Assembly (NCBI GenBank): GCA_005885515.1
Contig: VAWK01000017.1
Span: forward strand, 27,475 to 87,559
Length of the DNA: 60,085 bases
Direction: 5' to 3'
Source: Actinomycetota bacterium
GTDB lineage: Bacteria; Actinomycetota; Thermoleophilia; Solirubrobacterales; Solirubrobacteraceae
The notes below the pieces were generated by a model. That model was not told where the DNA came from. It saw only the letters and a list, made by a program, of their open reading frames with translations, and did not search any database. A program made the position numbers and the translations under genes. Of this stretch, positions 27,252 to 37,054 are shown piece after piece; the stretch's first letter is position 1, and every line of letters starts with the position of its first letter.

Positions 27252-29073
27252 CTACTTCAGCCAGCCTGCGAACGCCGGGCTCGCCCAGCCTTCGCCGGAG
27301 TTGGCCGGGGCCGGGCCCAGCGGCTTGCCGCCGTAGATCACGGCGCCACCGCTGCTGTCGTCCTGGTAGGTCTGCCAGGGCACCGCTCCGGTCTGGCTCA
27401 CGCCCGGCGCGGAGAAGTCACACACGCCGGTGGGGAACGCCTTTTCCAGCCGCGCCCACTGTTCGTCGCTGAACTGGAGTAGGCATCGTGAAATGCACCC
27501 GGGTCCGGTCCGCGCAGGTCGATGATCGCCACGTTCTTGAGATTGTTGGCCTCGTTCACCGCACCCGAGAGGTAGGAGTACTTCAGCGCCGGTTCGTTGG
27601 CGTTGAAGCGTTCGGGCGTGGGTTTCAGGTCGATGTCCGCGCCGCCGATCTTGGAGTTCAGATCGACGAACTGGGCGGGGCTTATGACGCCTTCGATGAG
27701 CCCCTGCAGGCCGTACTGCACGCCCACGTTGTCGATAGGCAACCCGGCGAAGCCATGTCCGAGTTTATTCTCCACCGGTCCCCACAGGTTTTGCGGGCGC
27801 GGTCCGAACACGTTGATCATGTAGTCCGCCAGCGTGCATCGCACGCCGTCGGGGTTGGTTTCAGGGTTATAGATTTCGCTGCTCTGCACGCCTTCGCCGC
27901 AACCGGTGGTTGGGTTGGCGAGCGTTTCCCAGTACACGGTGTCGAAAATGATCGCGTTGCCGTAGTTGGGATGGCCCTCTACCGCGGCAATCTGGTTATA
28001 CGTCCACACGATCCCCGGCCCCCACTGTTCGGGATGCTCGAAGTACTTGCGCGTGAGGTGGTAGTCCGAGATCTCCTGGCCGTTTGACCACGCGTCCTGG
28101 AAGCTGCACTGCGGCAGGATGCCCTGGTAGGTGCCGGGGTACGCGTTGGCCACCTGTTGTTGCACGAGCGAGCCACCCGAGCAGCCGGTGCCAATCGTGT
28201 ACCGCAGCGTGCCGTAGTGGTCGATCAGGTGCTCCTTGGCCATCACCAGGGACTCGGCCTCGGTGACGATGTTGCAGTTGTGGCCTGCGTTGTCCAGCGC
28301 GGTCGACATCACGGCAAAGCCTTTTGGAAGCGCCGTTTCGTCGAGCACCGACGGGGCGCTGCCGCTCGCGTGTTCGATCCCGCAGCTGGCGCCGTGCGTG
28401 ATCAGCAGCTTGTGGTCGAACTGCGGCTGCGGCGCCCACGCTTCCCACGGCTTGCCGGGCTGAAACAGCACCGCGATCTGGTACTGGTCGCGGTCTTGAT
28501 AGCCGGTCTCGATCCGAATGATGTAGGGCAGCGTCACGCCGTTGTCGGTCGTGGCCTTGGCGACTTCGGCTTCGCTCGGCGGACTGGCCGGGTCGTACGG
28601 TTCGAGCCTGCCGGTGATCGCAGACTTGTACTTGTATTCGTAGGTCGTCGGCGCGTCGCACTGGGAGTCGGTCGCGTCCGGGTTCTTGCACACCACGGTT
28701 TGACCTGGGGGCCGGAGAAGACCGGACCGCCGATCGGGTGATCGACGATCGTCGCTTCCGAGCGAGCGCCGGGCGCTTCGGCCTTGAGCACGTTCTTGCC
28801 CAACTGAAGGCCGGTGACGAGGCCCGCGTAGCTGCCGTTCACGCGCAGCGCGAACTGGCTGGTCACGTTGCTGCCGTTCAGAGTCACCTTCACCGATGCC
28901 GGTTTCACTTTGTTCAGGGCCACCGCGACGAGCGCTTCCCGACCGGAGACTAGATCCGCGCGGTTGGAGAGCACCTGGACCGACAGCGACGCGGCACCAG
29001 CGCCGGCCGCGCCGGCCGTCAGCAGCCACGCAAGCACGCCGGCAACAACGCCCGCCCTGATCCACAACTTCAT
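27252..29073 (-). pseudogene. DUF6351-family secreted protein, two frameshifts
   Basis: Three segments in three frames add up to one protein of about 607 residues. Segment 1 (29073 to about 28712) holds a signal peptide (MKLWIRAGVVAGVLAWLLTA) and a beta domain. Segment 2 (about 28710-27482) has the core LLITHGASCGIEHASGSAP, TIGTGCSGGSLVQQQVANAY and NLWGPVENKLGHGFAGLPID. Segment 3 (about 27478-27252) starts FSDEQWARLEKAFPTGVCDF and ends ASPAFAGWLK. GTGCSGGS looks like an alpha/beta-hydrolase elbow. This is the DUF6351 family, of unknown activity but tannase/hydrolase-like. Segment ends rejoin with one inserted or removed base each. A GGAAAGGAG ribosome site precedes the ATG. Confidence 0.8.
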
Positions 29074-29144
29074 TCGCACGCCAACTCCTTTCCCCGCCCA
29101 GGGCACCATTCGTCGCCTTTTTAGGTAAGCTACGGTTTATAAGT

Positions 29145-29165
29145 AACTAGACCGTACCTGTCTAA
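29145..29165. promoter_or_regulatory. TetR-type operator candidate
   Basis: TAGAC at 29148-29152 and GTCTA at 29160-29164 form an inverted repeat around a 7-base centre, between the divergent DUF6351 gene and the TetR remnant. The spacing and TAGAC half-site suit TetR-family dimers. A related half-site (AACTAGACC) recurs at 27124. Confidence 0.55.
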
Positions 29166-29182
29166 GTACGCAGACGTACCGC

Positions 29183-29503
29183 ATGGCCGAGCACCCCGAG
29201 GTCGCGATCAGCACGGTGGTTGAGATCCACGGCGCGGGGCGCCGCGCGCTCGAGGCGCGCAGCCGCGCGCTGAGGCAATGGATGCGCACGATCGAGGGAC
29301 TGCTGGTGCTCGCGCGGCGCGAAGGCGTGCGGCTCCCCGATCTCGACGAGGTGGCGTGCGCTGCCATCATCCTCGCAGCCGAGGCCTACGTGCACGACTA
29401 CGCAAGGCGCGGCGAGATCGAGCGGGTGCCAGAGCGGGCACCGGCCGTGCAGGAGCTCGCCCGTGCGCTGTTCGTTCACGGCGTGACCGTGGCGGATTGG
29501 TAA
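29183..29503 (+). pseudogene. TetR-type regulator C-terminal domain without its HTH
   Basis: The 106 residues (HPEVAISTVVEIHGAGRRAL, then LPDLDEVACAAIILAAEAYV and ERAPAVQELARALF) look like the ligand-binding half of a TetR-family regulator. The DNA-binding half of about 60 residues that should come first is absent; the bases upstream are an AT-rich regulatory region and not HTH code. It is probably a truncated relic that once controlled the neighbouring DUF6351 gene. An alternative is a free-standing domain. Confidence 0.5.
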
Positions 29504-29528
29504 TTCCGCGCACGCCGCAGCCAGGGCG

Positions 29529-31100
29529 ATGCGAGACAATCTGAACATGCTCGATAGCCTTCTGCGCCGCTCCTACCGGCGCCTGGGAAGCCGCCACGCA
29601 CGCGTGCTGCTGCTCGTGCAGATCCCGGCCGTGGCCTTGATCGCGTTTGTCGTGGCGGCCGTGCTGGCGACCTACTATGAGCCCTCGGTCCCCGACGTGA
29701 TCTTGCTCGGCGCGATCATCGCGGCGTTCACCGCGGCGGGGATGGGAATCACGATCGCGCGCCAGCAGCGCAAGCTGGAGGCGTTGGCCGCCTGGCGCGG
29801 CAAGGAGGTGGCGAGCGCAGGCGAGACGATCGCCGCGTGGGACGCGGCCACGAACTACGCCGTGCGGTCGTTTCGCCGCAACGCGCTCGTGGCCAACGCG
29901 ATCGTGGTCCTTCTCAGCGCAGTGGCGGTACTGATCGTCCTGCGGCTGCCGGCGTGGGCCTACCCGGTCGTCGCCGCCGGGGGCGCGATCGCGGCCGGGT
30001 ACGGCACGATCCTCACGTATTCGATCTACGAGTTCCTCATGCGCCCCGCGGTCGAGGACATCGCCGCCGCGCTACCCGAGGACTTCCAGTTTGAGAGCAG
30101 CGGCCTGGCCTTGCGCAAGCGGCTGCTGATCAGCCTGTGCGCATTCACGGCCATGACGGCGCTGGTGGTGGCCGCGTTCGTGAGCGACGGCGCGGGGACC
30201 GGCAAGCTCGCGATCGCCGTGATCGGCTCGCTCGCGGTGGGCCTGGGACTCTCGCGCCGGCTGACGCTCCTGCTCTCGCATTCGATCACCGAGCCGATCG
30301 CGCACCTGCGCGCGGCGCTGGCGCGCGTGGGCCAAGGCGACTACGACGTCCGCGTGCCGGTGCTTTCGAGCGACGAGCTCGGCGAGCTCTCCAACGCGTT
30401 CAACCGCATGGCGCAGGGACTGGCCGAGCGCGAGCGGATACGCGAAGCGTTCGGTACCTACCTCGACAAAGACGTGGCCGGGTTCATCCTCTCCGGCGAC
30501 CTCCCCGACGACGGCGTGGAAGTGGATGTCTCGATCATGTTCTGCGACGTGCCCAACTTCACGCCGTTCGCCGAGCACGCCAGCGCGCCTCAGATCGTGG
30601 CGACGCTGAACGGCCTGTTCGAGACGCTCGTGCCGGTCATCACAGACCGCGGTGGCCACGTCGACAAGTTCATCGGCGACGGCCTGCTCGCGGTGTTCGG
30701 CGCCCCGGAGGGCTTTCCCGATCACGCCGATCGCGCGCTCGCGGCGGGGCTCGAGATCCTCGACGCGATCGGCGCGGGCGGCGTGCCGCTGGAGGTCCGC
30801 ATCGGCATCAACTCCGGGCGCGTGGTCGCCGGCGCCATCGGCGGCGCCGGTCGCCTGAACTTCAGCGTGATCGGTGACGCGGTAAACGTCGCCGCACGCG
30901 TGGAGGCCGCCACGCGCACGACGGGAGACGAGCTGCTGCTCACGCGAGCGACCTCCGACGCGCTGCTGCGGCCCTCCGCCCTGGCCTCACGCGGCTCGAT
31001 CTTCGTCAAAGGCAAGTCCGATCCGATCGAGCTGCTCGCGCCCGTGCGCGACATGCGAGCCCCCCTGGCCGAAGTTCCGGACGCAGCGGTCGGCAGCTGA
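29529..31100 (+). CDS. Membrane class III adenylate cyclase with HAMP domain
   Basis: This 523-residue protein has about six membrane helices in residues 25-245, then a HAMP linker (SITEPIAHLRAALARVGQGD, then DELGELSNAFNRMAQGL) and a C-terminal cyclase domain. Metal Asps sit in VSIMFCDVPNFTPFAE and FIGDGLLAVFGAP, and the Asn in GDAVNVAARVEAAT. This six-helix-HAMP-cyclase layout is the mycobacterial Rv1318c-type group. It makes cAMP in response to an unknown membrane or envelope signal. It is the second cyclase in 5 kb. Confidence 0.9.
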   Translation: MRDNLNMLDSLLRRSYRRLGSRHARVLLLVQIPAVALIAFVVAAVLATYYEPSVPDVILLGAIIAAFTAAGMGITIARQQRKLEALAAWRGKEVASAGETIAAWDAATNYAVRSFRRNALVANAIVVLLSAVAVLIVLRLPAWAYPVVAAGGAIAAGYGTILTYSIYEFLMRPAVEDIAAALPEDFQFESSGLALRKRLLISLCAFTAMTALVVAAFVSDGAGTGKLAIAVIGSLAVGLGLSRRLTLLLSHSITEPIAHLRAALARVGQGDYDVRVPVLSSDELGELSNAFNRMAQGLAERERIREAFGTYLDKDVAGFILSGDLPDDGVEVDVSIMFCDVPNFTPFAEHASAPQIVATLNGLFETLVPVITDRGGHVDKFIGDGLLAVFGAPEGFPDHADRALAAGLEILDAIGAGGVPLEVRIGINSGRVVAGAIGGAGRLNFSVIGDAVNVAARVEAATRTTGDELLLTRATSDALLRPSALASRGSIFVKGKSDPIELLAPVRDMRAPLAEVPDAAVGS

Positions 31101-31331
31101 AGCTCACGGGCCGCCCGTGGGCGAACTTTGAGTCGGGCGCGGGCACACAGACGATCGGCCTGAAGCGGAAGATGAACAATGTCGAGTGGGGCGATGTGCA
31201 GTCGTTAAGGCTCGCAGGGGGCGGTGCTGGTCGGGTAGCGATGCCCGCGCGGCCCTCCACCTATGCGCGCCCGAGGTCGAGCGGGCCGTGCGCGCATCGG
31301 CGGGCCGTGCGAGCGCGGGTCGCAGCCATGC

Positions 31332-31745
31332 TCACAGCACGATCTGGGTGCAGACGAAGTGCGCGGCCAGGCGCTCGCCGCGAAACACCTTGACCTGCCA
31401 TACGTGCGTGCGTGCGCCGACGTGCAGCGGCTCGCCCACGGCCGTCAGCTCGTCGCCCTCGCCCGCGGACGCGAGCACGTTGATCTTCAGCTCCACGGTG
31501 GTGAAGCCGCGTCCCTCGGGCAGGTGGCGCAGCGTCCCCCAGGCGGCGACCGTGTCGGCGAACGCCACCCACGCGCCGCCGTGCACGTAGCCCATCGGAT
31601 GCAGGTGGCGCTTGTCCACGTGCATGCGGCCGCGCACCAGCTCGTCGCTGATCTCGGTGAGCTCGATCCCGAGGTTGCCGGGGAAGGTGCCGGCCAGGCG
31701 CTCCCCGCTCACCTCCACGGTGATCGCCTTATTCGTGCTGCTCAC
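31332..31745 (-). CDS. PaaI-type hotdog-fold thioesterase
   Basis: This 137-residue protein has the hotdog core: GIELTEISDELVRGRMHVDK, then MGYVHGGAWVAFADTVAAWG with the His-Gly-Gly turn, and TVELKINVLASAGEGDEL. The PaaI/YbgC-like family hydrolyses acyl-CoA or aryl-acyl-CoA thioesters. It starts 30 nt after the SDR gene on the same strand, so the pair may act on one acyl substrate. All expected core residues are present. Confidence 0.88.
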   Translation of the reverse strand: MSSTNKAITVEVSGERLAGTFPGNLGIELTEISDELVRGRMHVDKRHLHPMGYVHGGAWVAFADTVAAWGTLRHLPEGRGFTTVELKINVLASAGEGDELTAVGEPLHVGARTHVWQVKVFRGERLAAHFVCTQIVL

Positions 31746-31775
31746 GGCGGGCCCCCGCGGCGCCAGCCGGCGAGC

Positions 31776-32639
31776 TTACGCAGTCGTCGGCTGGTCCTCA
31801 CCGGCGCGTGCGTCAATCGCTTGCAACAGACGCTGGCTGCGCTCGTCGCGCTCGAGCTGCAGGTCGCTGAGCGGGCCCAGGATGCCCCGCAGCAGCGATA
31901 CTGCGGCCCAGCGGCGCGGACGGATGATGCGCGGCTGGCGGCGCTCGATCCCGCTGACGATCGCCTCGCCCGCGGCCTGCGCAGGAATGCGCTTGCGCAG
32001 CGGCGCGGGGAACGTCTGCAGCATCTGGTCTGCGAGCGGGTCCTGGTCGAGCGCGCGATGGACCATCTCGGTGTCGATGAAGCCGAAGTAGGCCACGCTC
32101 GCGCTGGCCCCGTGCTGGGCCAGCTCGACTCGCAGCGCCCGGCCAAGCTGCTCCACGGCGGCCTTGCTCATCGCGTAGGGCACCGCGCCGACGCCGTTGA
32201 TGAACGCGTAGATCGAGGAGATCACAACAACGTGGCCCTGGCGGCGCACGACCTCCGGCAGCGCCGCGTCCACGGTCCGCCAGACCCCCATCAGGTTGAC
32301 GTCGAGCACCCGCGCGGAGGTCTCCGGCGAGGCGGCGCGGAAGGTGGCCACGCGCGCGGTGATGCCCGCGTTGGCCACGACGACATCGAGGCCGCCGAAC
32401 CGCTCGACCGTGGCGGCGACCGCATGCTGCATGGCGCCGCGGTCGGTCACGTCGGCGGCGATCCCAGCCGCCCTCGCGTGGTCAATGCCGGCGGCGGCTG
32501 CCGCGACAGCAGCCTGTTCCAGGTCGACGAGCGTGACCGAGGCGCCGCGCGCGCTCAGCGCCCGCGCGGTGGCAAGGCCGATGCCGCGCGCAGCGCCCGT
32601 GACGAGCGCCACCTTGCCGGCGAGCTGGAAGCGTGCCAT
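31776..32639 (-). CDS. Short-chain dehydrogenase/reductase
   Basis: This 287-residue protein has the SDR marks VALVTGAARGIGLATARALS, VVVANAGITARVA, the catalytic Ser in VVISSIYAF, and YAMSKAAVEQLGRALRVEL with Tyr-X3-Lys. The extended C-terminus (after about 240) ends in a helical region that may touch membranes, as in SDRs acting on lipids. The ATG at 32639 is the start just before the Rossmann strand; upstream starts would add an unrelated Arg-rich stretch. Confidence 0.88.
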   Translation of the reverse strand: MARFQLAGKVALVTGAARGIGLATARALSARGASVTLVDLEQAAVAAAAAGIDHARAAGIAADVTDRGAMQHAVAATVERFGGLDVVVANAGITARVATFRAASPETSARVLDVNLMGVWRTVDAALPEVVRRQGHVVVISSIYAFINGVGAVPYAMSKAAVEQLGRALRVELAQHGASASVAYFGFIDTEMVHRALDQDPLADQMLQTFPAPLRKRIPAQAAGEAIVSGIERRQPRIIRPRRWAAVSLLRGILGPLSDLQLERDERSQRLLQAIDARAGEDQPTTA

Positions 32640-32763
32640 GGCGCCAAACTCTGGCAGACGCGCGCCCGATGGGCACTGCCGGCGGGCCCGAGCCGCCGCG
32701 GCGGCGCGCTGGGCCGACCGCCGCAGTGAGCGCGCGGAGAGCTCGCCCGGCACGAGCGAGCGC

Positions 32764-34050
32764 CTATGTCGGCAGCTTTCGCACCTGCCACGGACCATCG
32801 TCGTGGCGCCGGCGCAGCCAGCGCTCGGCGTCCTCGCGCCCGCGCCGCATCAGCGCCTCGGCGAACTCGCGCGCGAAGAACAGATAGCTGAACAGCTCCC
32901 CGCGCGCCGAACTCTGGCCGGCGTTGAACGCGCGACCCAGCAGCGCCAGGCTCGGCGAGGATGCGGCGTCGATCAGCCCCGCGTAGTGCTCGCGATAGAC
33001 GCGCGACGCGATCGCCCCGATCTCCTCTGGGCGCTCCGGTGCCACCAGGATGTAGGGGACGCGCTTATGCCCGCTCGAGCGGGGTCTGCCCGTGTCGGCC
33101 CGAGGGGTGCGCGCGGTGGCGCGCGACGGCGTCTGCCGCGGGCGGGTCGGTCCCGCCTCGGGGCGCGGCGTGCCAGCTGACGCATCCAAGATGGTGTTGA
33201 TCGTCGCGAGCGTCTGCACGTCGTGCACCAGGGGATCAACGAGGATCGCCTGCGCCAGCTGGCTGGCGCCATCCAGCGCCTCGGGGCGCCCGCGCTTGCC
33301 GGCCGAGCGCAGCGAGTTCAGGGCGATCACCACGACCCGATCCGCACCCAGCGCGAGCGCCGGCTTGATCGGCGTGTTCAGGCGCGTACCGCCGTCGAAG
33401 TACCAGCCGGCGGCGGCGCGCGGGCTCGACACGCGCACGCCCGGGAACACGCCAGGGATCGCCGCGGAGGCGCGCACGTGGTCGAGCCCCAGGCGAGTCG
33501 GCACGTACTCGATCGCGCGCTGGCGATCGGCCGCGATGCGCCCGCCGCCGTCGTGGAACACGACGCTGCCGCCGCTGTGCCCGGAGGTGGCGACCACGGC
33601 GGCGGCTTTGAGGGCGCCGCCAGCGACGGCGGAGTGGATGCGCCCCAGCCGGATCCGCGACCGCAGCGTGCGCGCGAGCGGCGAGGGATCGAGCAGGCTC
33701 CACAGGTGCGCGCCGGGCAGGCGCAGGAACTCCCCGAGCGAGCCCACCGCACGCGCCAGCTCGGCGGGCGAGAGCAAGGGCCTCAACACGTCGTCGAAGC
33801 CGATCTCCGACCACAGCCGGGAGCCGTTCGCGAGCACGCTGTCCAGCGGGTCGGCGGCGGTGGACGCAAGAAAAGCGGCGTTGATCGCACCGACGCTCGT
33901 CCCGACGAACACCTGCGGGCGTTCGCCGCGCTGCTGCAGGCGCGGCAGCAGAGCGGACAGGGCGCCGATCTCGTATGCGCCGCGCGCGCCGCCGCCGGCG
34001 AGCACTACGGCCACCGCCGAGTTGACCGGGTGGGCAGGCGAGCGCGGCAT
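32764..34050 (-). CDS. Patatin-like phospholipase (PNPLA) family protein
   Basis: This 428-residue protein has AVVLAGGGARGAYEIGAL (oxyanion loop), VFVGTSVGAINAAFLAST with the catalytic Ser in G-T-S-V-G, and GWYFDGGTRLNTPIKPA with the Asp of the D-G-G dyad. The family cleaves acyl chains from lipids. A variable Arg/Pro/Thr-rich linker lies near residues 290-330. The start at 34050 is favoured, but a GTG at 34089 would overlap the GH63 gene. It is in line with the SDR and thioesterase genes, a plausible lipid-handling group. Confidence 0.87.
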   Translation of the reverse strand: MPRSPAHPVNSAVAVVLAGGGARGAYEIGALSALLPRLQQRGERPQVFVGTSVGAINAAFLASTAADPLDSVLANGSRLWSEIGFDDVLRPLLSPAELARAVGSLGEFLRLPGAHLWSLLDPSPLARTLRSRIRLGRIHSAVAGGALKAAAVVATSGHSGGSVVFHDGGGRIAADRQRAIEYVPTRLGLDHVRASAAIPGVFPGVRVSSPRAAAGWYFDGGTRLNTPIKPALALGADRVVVIALNSLRSAGKRGRPEALDGASQLAQAILVDPLVHDVQTLATINTILDASAGTPRPEAGPTRPRQTPSRATARTPRADTGRPRSSGHKRVPYILVAPERPEEIGAIASRVYREHYAGLIDAASSPSLALLGRAFNAGQSSARGELFSYLFFAREFAEALMRRGREDAERWLRRRHDDGPWQVRKLPT

Positions 34051-34076
34051 CGCGCGGTCGCATTGTATGCGCCGTC

Positions 34077-35354
34077 CTACCTGGCGCACGCGTCGCCGAG
34101 ATGGCTGCGCGCAGAAGCGTGATCGGGATCGAGCAGCTCCAGCGCCAGCGCCGACCAGGCGAACTCGCTGGCGCCCATCCCGCGTCCGTCGTGCGGGTCA
34201 TAGAACTCGCGCAGGCCGCTCTGCAGCACCGCCGAGCGCGCGCCGTCCGCGAGCGCCGCCGCGTGCTCGCCGTAGCCGAGCCGCAGCAGGCCCAGCCACA
34301 CCAGCCAGGCGCTGTTCAGCCATGTCGGCCCGCGCCAGTAGCGGCGCAGCCCGAGCGCGTGCTCGCGCAGCGAGAAGCTCGGCTCATCGGTGGCCACCGA
34401 CGGCGGTGCCACGGCGGTCCAGAAGCGCGTGGAGAGCAGGTGCTCCTCGACCAAGCGCCTGCCGATCGCCTCCGGCAGGTCGGGCAGCGCGAGCGGCGCG
34501 AGCGCGCTCCACGTGACCGGGATGGGCTCGCTGCACTCCGGCCACGAGCGCAACACGAACAGGCCGCTCGCCTCGTCGTACAGGCGGTCGATCAGCGCGG
34601 CGGTCAGCGAGGGACGACCCAGGGCCAGCCGGGAGAGGCCGTGCAGCACATTGGTCAGCACCTCGCACACGACCGGCCCTCCCGCCGCGCGCACGGCCGC
34701 GATGCGGAAGCCGAGCCGGCGATTGTGGTGGACCAGCTCGACAAAGCCAGGCAGTCCCTGCGCGCGACGGCGCCAGATCGGGTCGAACTGCGGCGATGCG
34801 TCGAGGCCCGACTCGTCGGGTTGGATCAGCCACAGGAGGCCGTCGCCCTCGAGGTCGCGCTCGCGCATTACGAAATCGTGGTGCGCGACGATCGCCGGCT
34901 CGCGCGCGGGATCGCCCACCGCGATGCGCCACGCCCACGCCAGCATCGGCGGCTGGATCGTCGCGGTGGTGAAGTCTCCCTCCTGGATCACGTTGTAGTA
35001 CAGCCGGCGCACGCCGCGCAGGGGATGCTCCCAGAAGATCGTGTGGCCGATGAAGCCGTCGTCGCGCGCGGCGGCGAGCAGGGTCCCGAGCTCGCGGCGC
35101 GAGCGCTCACGGTCAAAACGCCGCCACACGATCGCGCTGAAGCACGAGTCCCAGTACCACTGCCACGGGTAGCGCTCGGGGCTGGGGCTGGTGTAGGCGA
35201 ACTCGACGCTGTCGCGGGCGCCCACGGTCCAGTTGGACTCGAGCGTCGCCGCGCACAGCTCGCGCAGCCGCTCGACCGCCGGTCCGCCGTCCGCGTCTCG
35301 CCGCTCGGAAGATCTCTCCTCGCCGATCGTGCCCTCCAGCGATGACCGCCGCAC
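34077..35354 (-). CDS. GH63-like glycosidase (mannosylglycerate hydrolase/trehalase-type)
   Basis: This 425-residue protein has the (alpha/alpha)6-barrel marks YPWQWYWDSCFSAIVWRRFD, HTIFWEHPL, ESGLDASPQFDPIWRRRA and GLRRYWRGPTWLNSAWLVWL. The catalytic Asp of this type is in SGLDASPQFD and the general base Glu near the C-terminus (REFYDPHDGRGMGASEFAWS). The reaction is hydrolysis of an alpha-linked glucose or mannose unit, perhaps a compatible solute. It has no signal peptide, so it acts in the cytoplasm. It is preceded by a lipoprotein gene 42 nt upstream. Confidence 0.82.
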   Translation of the reverse strand: MRRSSLEGTIGEERSSERRDADGGPAVERLRELCAATLESNWTVGARDSVEFAYTSPSPERYPWQWYWDSCFSAIVWRRFDRERSRRELGTLLAAARDDGFIGHTIFWEHPLRGVRRLYYNVIQEGDFTTATIQPPMLAWAWRIAVGDPAREPAIVAHHDFVMRERDLEGDGLLWLIQPDESGLDASPQFDPIWRRRAQGLPGFVELVHHNRRLGFRIAAVRAAGGPVVCEVLTNVLHGLSRLALGRPSLTAALIDRLYDEASGLFVLRSWPECSEPIPVTWSALAPLALPDLPEAIGRRLVEEHLLSTRFWTAVAPPSVATDEPSFSLREHALGLRRYWRGPTWLNSAWLVWLGLLRLGYGEHAAALADGARSAVLQSGLREFYDPHDGRGMGASEFAWSALALELLDPDHASARSHLGDACAR

Positions 35355-35396
35355 GCGGCACGCGCAAGCACGAGCCGCCTAATTCATCGCGTGACC

Positions 35397-35861
35397 CTAC
35401 TTCACGAGCTTGCCCGCGGCGTTGACCGCGTCCCACGTGCCGCCGAACTGCACCGTGCCGGCGTATGTGGTTTCCCCGCGTTCGCTCGCGGGCTGGTACA
35501 GGTACAACGGGTGCCCGGCGTATGTGACCTGTTTGCGCCCGTTGGGCAGCTTGATCGTCGACAGCAGCGACGACTTCACGCCTGGGCCCGCGACCGGGCG
35601 CCCGCTCGTGGTCAGCGGCGGCCAAACCTGGGTGCATTCGCTGACCATCACGCAGGTGTCCTTATTGCGTGGGTCGCGTGTGAACCGGTACAGCGTGAAG
35701 CCCGAGGAGCTGACGAGGATCTTGCCGAGGCTCGTGCGGCGCAGTTGGACCTTGGCCGCGCCGGCCGCGTGCGCCGTGGGCGTGGCCTGGGCGGTGGCCG
35801 CCGCGCCGGCGCCTGCGGCGCTCAGGAGCAGGCCGACCACCAGAACATTCATGCGTCTCAT
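35397..35861 (-). CDS. Secreted protein with Yx(FWY)xxD-type repeats (COG4315-like)
   Basis: This 154-residue protein has a signal peptide (MRRMNVLVVGLLLSAAGAGA), then two repeats of the family: ILVSSSGFTLYRFTRDPRNK with a Cys pair in CVMVSECTQVWPPL, and YAGHPLYLYQPASERGETTY, ending in FGGTWDAVNAAGKLVK. Such proteins are small exported beta-proteins of unknown role. The ATG at 35861 is fixed by GAGGA five bases upstream. Confidence 0.85.
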   Translation of the reverse strand: MRRMNVLVVGLLLSAAGAGAAATAQATPTAHAAGAAKVQLRRTSLGKILVSSSGFTLYRFTRDPRNKDTCVMVSECTQVWPPLTTSGRPVAGPGVKSSLLSTIKLPNGRKQVTYAGHPLYLYQPASERGETTYAGTVQFGGTWDAVNAAGKLVK

Positions 35862-36002
35862 CGATTCCTCCGCAAACAGGTCGTGAGGTGTGTGGTTGAG
35901 ATTGTGACGGTGCTTCCGCTCGCGCGGAGCCCGACCTGTGAAGACCCCGCGCGCGGCGCAACCTTCCCGCCCCTCGCGTGGGCGCGGTGCGGCTAACATC
36001 GC

Positions 36003-36887
36003 TTGCGCGTGATCGCCGGCGCCTTGATCGTCTCGGCCGGCCGCGCGCGCAAGCCCGCGGTGGTGACGTTGCTCTGCCTGCTGCTCGGCGGCTGCGGCGG
36101 CAGCGCGCCCGCAAAGATAGGCCGCGAAGCGCGACCCCGCGCCACGGTACGGCTCGCCCGGCACGCCGCGAAAGCAGCCGTGCCGCCGTCTGGGCGCGTC
36201 GCCGCGTGCCTTCCGCGCCCCCCCGCCGAGCATCGAATCACGCACCGCGAGTGGCTGGGTGGCGTGATCATCACCGAGTACTACCCGGTGCCCGAGAGCT
36301 GGTCAGAAGGAGCGCTCGTGCGCGCCCCCGGAATCGGCGGCCGCCATCGCGTGGACTGGCTGTACTCCGCCAAAGGACTTTCCATGGAGGGCGACGGCGT
36401 CGATCTTGGCGGCCGTCGCGTGCACATCGAGAACCTCGGCGCCGTCGGCTGGGTGAACACCGCCGGCAAGCACACCGCGCCGCCACGCTGCGGCGTGCAT
36501 TGGAGCGGCGGCGCGCCGTACTGGCGCGCGGGGGGCTGGCGCAACCGCGGCGGCCAAGTCACCTACCCGCTCGCCGCCGGGGGCTGGTCGAACGGACCCG
36601 GTCATTGGAGCGGCGGCTACGGGGGCGCCACCTTCGCCCGCGGCGCATCGCTGCCGTTGCGCTACTACCACTCGGTGGCCGTCGACCCCAGCCTGATCCC
36701 GCGCGGCAGCCGCATCTACGTTCCGGCCTACCGCCACATAAGCGGCGGCTGGTTCGTCGCCCAGGACACCGGCGGTGCGATCATCGGCCGCCATCTCGAC
36801 GTCTACCGCCCGCCCACGCCACAGCGCTTCGGCACGGGCCGCCTGCTGCTTCACCAGCGTGTGTATGTGATCCCGCCGGGCGCGTAG
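36003..36887 (+). CDS. 3D-domain lipoprotein (peptidoglycan-related)
   Basis: This 294-residue protein has a lipobox (LLGGC, about residue 31). After a variable region comes ITEYYPVPESWSEGALVRAP and the C-terminal VDPSLIPRGSRIYVPAYRH and WFVAQDTGGAIIGRHLDVYR. These are the strands and Asp residues of the 3D domain found in MltA and YabE-type lytic transglycosylase-like proteins. The Asps expected for catalysis are present (DTGGAI, LDVY). A wall-cutting role is likely. A TTG at 36003 opens the frame. Confidence 0.8.
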   Translation: MRVIAGALIVSAGRARKPAVVTLLCLLLGGCGGSAPAKIGREARPRATVRLARHAAKAAVPPSGRVAACLPRPPAEHRITHREWLGGVIITEYYPVPESWSEGALVRAPGIGGRHRVDWLYSAKGLSMEGDGVDLGGRRVHIENLGAVGWVNTAGKHTAPPRCGVHWSGGAPYWRAGGWRNRGGQVTYPLAAGGWSNGPGHWSGGYGGATFARGASLPLRYYHSVAVDPSLIPRGSRIYVPAYRHISGGWFVAQDTGGAIIGRHLDVYRPPTPQRFGTGRLLLHQRVYVIPPGA

Positions 36888-37054
36888 GCGCCGGTGAGAA
36901 GGGCCCGCGCCGCCTCGACGGCGAGCTGCCCGGCGCTCTCGTCCTGCGCGTGTGCGCGGCCGCCGCCCCCGGAGCTCAGCGTCACGGCGTTGATTGTGGC
37001 AAGTGCCGGTTTGGGGTAAGGTCGCCGCGCGGAAGCGAGCGACAGGAGGTCACG

